From: Porticoccus sp038143955
Lineage (GTDB): Bacteria > Pseudomonadota > Gammaproteobacteria > Pseudomonadales > Porticoccaceae
Assembly (NCBI GenBank): GCA_038143955.1
Contig: JAYQMT010000005.1
Span: 620,001 to 684,000, forward strand
DNA: 64,000 nucleotides
Reading direction: 5' to 3'
The notes below the pieces were generated by a model that made no database searches, was not told where the DNA came from, and worked only from the letters and a program-made list of their open reading frames with translations. The stretch's first letter is position 1; each line of letters begins with the position of its first letter. Made by a program: the position numbers and the translations under genes. Of this stretch, positions 60,761 to 64,000 are shown one piece after another.

Positions 60761-63396
60761 CTATTTTTTATTTGTTTTACGGTTATCCTCTGTCTTCCAT
60801 TGACCATCTTTAAATATTGCCTTCCATCCTGAAGGTTTACCATTTAGCTCACTTTGCACGTAATGTTCCTTTTCTTTTCTGTTAAAGCGAACAACTGTTT
60901 TGTTTCCGTTCGGATCTTCTTGAGGAGCATCAAATATATTGCGATACTTAACATCGATTTCATCTTTATATTGTATGAGCTCACAAACAAGTGGAGCTCT
61001 CGTCTCTCGATGCTTTGGATATTGGCTAGCGGCAAGAAACATGCCTACTGCCCCATCACGAAGCACATAATGATCTTCAACTTTTATACATGCTAAATTT
61101 GGCATTGACACTGGATCCATTTTTGGAGGGGAAGGTTCTCCATTTCTCAAAAGCTTTCGGGTATTTTTACAACTATCACTTGTACAACCAAAATATTTTC
61201 CAAAACGGCCATCCTTCAAGTGCATATCCATACCGCATTTGTCACACACTAGTGAGGGGCCGTCATATCCCTTGACTACAAATATACCTTTTTCAACCAT
61301 AAAACCACTACAGGTTGGATTTTTTCCACAGACATATAGTTTTCTTGTTGTATCAACTAGGTAGCTGTCCATAGCAGTATCACATAAGGTACAACGATAT
61401 TTTTTCATTAACTGACGGGATTCAGCCTCATCATCTTCATCAATATTAACAACCTCTTCACCGGAACTCAGATTGAGAGTACCTTTACATCGCTCTTTTG
61501 GTGGTAACGTGTACCCAGAGCAACTCAAGAAAACTCCAGTAGATGCAGTTCTTACAGTCATAGGTCTATTACAAGCAGCTTCTTGGCACTTGATATCAGT
61601 TAGCGTTGGCTCGTTAGGTCTCATACCCCCATTTTTGGACTCAGCATTAGATAAGCTTTTTGAAAAATCTGCGTAGAACCTGTTTAAAACGTCTTTCCAG
61701 TCACGTTGCCCATTGGCTATATCATCTAAATGATTTTCCATTGCAGCTGTAAAACCATAGTCCATGAGGTCCGTGAAACTTTCATTTAAACGAACTGTGA
61801 CAATATCTCCAATCTTTTCAGCATAAAAACGACGGTTTTCGACTCTCACATATCCTGCTTCTTGGATTCTTGAAATTATAGATGCATATGTAGACGGTCT
61901 ACCAATACCTAATTTTTCGAGCTCTTTGACTAAGGCAGCCTCAGAAAAACGTGGTGGCGGCTTTGTAAAATGCTGGAGAGGTATTAAGATATTAAGATCT
62001 AATATTTCTCCTACTTGAAGATCAGGAAGCTCTGAAGTGTCATCTTTTTTCTTACCGCAGGCAATACTTTTAAGTAGCCGTCAAATTTAATAATACGTCC
62101 TTTAGCTTTCATCTGAAATTGTGCAGAGTCCACCGTGATAGTAGTACTAGTAAATTTAGCTGGGGTCATTTGACAAGCAACGAACTGTTGCCAGATAAGC
62201 TGGTAAAGTTGCTTGGCATCATCCATATCAATTAAGTCATTAGGCATGATATCGACATTAGAGGGTCTTATTGCCTCATGGGCCTCTTGTGCGCCAGATT
62301 TACTAGTATAAATATTTGGTTTTTCCGGTAAATAACTTTCACCAAAATTGCTTTGTATGTAATTTCTACAAGCAGATACAGCATCAACACTCAGATTAAT
62401 CGAATCTGTCCTCATATAGGTGATGTATCCACCAGCATATAGTCGTTGAGCCATAGCCATAGTCTTTTTTACGCCATATCCAAGTCTTGTGCTAGCAGCC
62501 TGTTGCAAGGTTGACGTTATGAAAGGGGCGGATGGTTTACTACCTGTAGGTTTATCTTCACGATCTGTCACAGTGTACGTTGCAGTTTTAAGGACCTCTA
62601 ATGCCTCAAATGTTTGTTTTTTATCTTTTGGTAGAAATTTTGTCCTGCTAATTTATTTATTTCAAATCGAACTATATCGCTAGATTTTGATTCAAGATCA
62701 GCATGAAGTGTCCAATATTCCTCTGGATCGAAAGCTCTAATTTCTCTCTCCCGAAGTACTATTAATTTGACTGCAACTGACTGGACGCGTCCGGCAGATA
62801 ATCCTCTAGCAACTTTACTCCAAAGTAGCGGTGAGAGCATGAATCCAACGACCCTATCTAAAAAACGCCGGGCTTGTTGTGCATTCACCCGATCTAAATC
62901 CAATTCAGAGGGTTGTGAAAATGCTGCTTGAACAGCCTTTTTTGTTATTTCATTAAAAACTACTCTTTTGTAGCGACCTTTACTTCCGCCAATTATTTCC
63001 CGTAAATGCCAAGCTATCGCCTCACCCTCTCTGTCTAGATCTGTAGCTAGATAAATTGTGTCTGCATTTTTTGCTAATTTTTAAGTTCTGCTACAACTTT
63101 TTCTTTACTGGATAGAATTTCATATTGGGCTTTCCAATCCTTTTCTGGATTTATACCCATAGAATTGAACAATTTTTCACGTGCTTTTTTTGCTTTATGT
63201 GCAGCCTTTTTTCTTCTGGAAGATTGCGAGTGATTGATGCGGCCTTGGCGCGCTCTGATGGACTGCTTGATGCAATATTCTTAGATAGATCTCGAATATG
63301 GCCAATACTCGACTTCACTATGTACTCAGACCCTAAGTATTTGTTAATAGTTTTTGCTTTAGCAGGTGATTCTACAATAACTAGTGATTTCGCCAT
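60761..63396 (-). CDS. topA: DNA topoisomerase I (four apparent frameshifts)
   Basis: TopA relaxes negative supercoils. The true start is ATG 63396, giving AKSLVIVESPAKAKTINKYLG; the frame is open further up. Breaks occur near 63210, 63080, 62640 and 62048, all in A runs. They can be crossed to give the Toprim DREGEAIAWHLREI, the ARRFLDRVVGFMLSPLLW part, RVQSVAVKLIV, the active-site tyrosine in GGYITYMRTDS and the zinc-ribbon tail with several CxxC pairs (CTLCDTAM, CDKCGMDM). Restored length is about 879 residues. Confidence 0.94.
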
Positions 63397-63633
63397 CGAA
63401 TTATATTGCTCAATTAAATTTGTCGCAAAAAAGTCTTGTGTTGAATAAACCAACAAAAGAAGACCGCGTGCTTTTTACCTTGCTATCCTGTATAAATCTC
63501 GGCTAGCAACTACTCTTGATGCTTTAATTTCAAAATAATATGTTCAAAACTTCAATCTCATGTGGGGAATATACAGGTAGATATGGTAGGTTGGTCAAGT
63601 AGATTTATTCAATTGATAAAAAAAATTTGTTAT

Positions 63634-64000
63634 TTAGTGTCTGATGGCATTTCTCAAAGTGAACAATGACTCATAAATTCTTGCTACATCTTCCTCCTCT
63701 CCCTCTTCTTTCAGTAAATCATAATTCCATCTGATCTTGCTTGCAATGCAGAGATAACAATAGGAAGATTTTTAAGTGCTAGGTCTATATCCTCAGTTAT
63801 ATCCTCGCAACACGGCTCCCCAAGCCAGTTCCATTCTAACCAAATAGAGGCCTCTCCTCTTTTTGTTGACTTTACCAACAACCAATCCTCCATATGTGGT
63901 TTAGAAGATTTTATAGAGTCAATATGCCATGACAATTTGTAAGTAATACAATCTAGTCTCTTTTTCTCTAACTGGTTATCTGCTGAGGCGCTTAACTGAA
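63634..64000 (-). CDS. Unknown protein, 5' end beyond window (one apparent frameshift)
   Basis: The frame is open from the window edge (ADNQLEKKRLDCITYKLSWHID) through SIWLEWNWLGEPCCEDIT. It breaks near 63725. The next frame then reads YDLLKEEGEEEDVARIYE and ends FTLRNAIRH with a stop at 63634. An acidic tail and a Trp-rich middle are the only visible features. I do not recognise it. The 237 bases between it and topA hold no gene that I can see. Confidence 0.5.

Noticed and set aside
1..64000. Reassigned stop codon (alternative genetic code) as the cause of interrupted genes
   Set aside because: At each break the continuing protein lies in a different frame, not in the same frame past a stop. 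TAA, TAG and TGA all end intact genes normally.
1..64000. Genome decay of an endosymbiont with many pseudogenes
   Set aside because: Protein motifs stay conserved on both sides of every break, with no missense or nonsense decay, and the hit genes include ones no cell can lose. Error is simpler, though only reads can prove it.
1..64000. Widespread programmed frameshifting or polymerase slippage at A runs
   Set aside because: Several breaks are not in long A or T runs (for example in the acyl-CoA dehydrogenase, tmk and trpB), and direction varies. There is no consistent slippery motif with a downstream structure.
1..64000. CRISPR array, insertion sequence, prophage, integron or toxin-antitoxin pair
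   Set aside because: No regularly spaced repeats, transposase, integrase, terminal repeats or recognisable toxin motifs were seen. The unassigned genes are single and lie in conserved clusters.

Overview
The window looks like chromosome from an AT-rich, probably marine gammaproteobacterium. Gene order is that of the Pseudomonadales/Oceanospirillales type: leuC-leuD-leuB-asd-truA-trpF-trpB-trpA-accD-folC, rpmF-plsX-fabD-fabG-acpP-pabC-tmk-holB-tatD, rne-rluC back to back, and gap-mfd followed by nagZ-lexA-topA. A complete Na+-translocating NADH:quinone reductase operon (nqrABCDEF-apbE-nqrM) and an NhaB antiporter fit a sodium-based marine life style. I cannot name the genus from sequence alone.

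Layout. 1-9.9 kb (minus): a biosynthetic block running from leucine (leuCDB) and aspartate semialdehyde (asd) through tRNA modification (truA) and tryptophan (trpFBA) to fatty acid (accD) and folate (folC, cut by the window edge). 9.9-11.7 kb (minus): an acyl-CoA dehydrogenase. 11.9-16.7 kb (plus): an exporter operon of ATPase, permease fused to a GldG-like domain, and a DUF4340 protein. 16.7-24.2 kb (minus): the fatty acid/thymidylate/DNA-polymerase cluster. 24.3-26.6 kb: maf, a HAD phosphatase and rluC. 27.3-29.8 kb (plus): RNase E after a 689-base leader region. 29.9-36 kb (plus): tRNA-Ser(UGA), a surface-adhesin-E-like protein, photolyase, RIO kinase, ABC-F protein and a class V aminotransferase. 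36-40.9 kb: DUF4399, BolA, SohB, NhaB, DnaQ, RNase HI. 41.2-43.3 kb (plus): gloB, mltD. 43.3-50.5 kb (minus): the nqr operon. 50.8-64 kb: gap, a lipoprotein, mfd, an MscS channel, nagZ, lexA, two small conserved genes, topA and a partial unknown.

The most striking property is quality rather than biology. About 50 single-base insertions or deletions break otherwise well-conserved, mostly essential genes (accD, tmk, holB, topA, mfd, rne, nqrABDE and others). Many lie in A or T runs. In nearly every case the continuing protein is found at once in the next frame. I read these as sequencing or assembly errors and annotate each such gene at full length. The density is uneven: roughly 32-46 kb and 19-25.6 kb are almost clean.

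Regulatory signals I can support are a perfect 38-base palindrome holding the SOS box of lexA, intrinsic terminators after acpP and nqrF, a tRNA promoter, a Fur-like site over the nqr promoter, and competing inverted repeats at the acpP promoter. Several genes usually found in these clusters are missing (fabF, mltG, fimV, pilZ, and the psrA/sulA-like genes by lexA), which suggests a streamlined genome. I found no CRISPR array, insertion sequence, prophage or clear novel multi-gene defence system. The least understood multi-gene unit is the GldG-like exporter operon.
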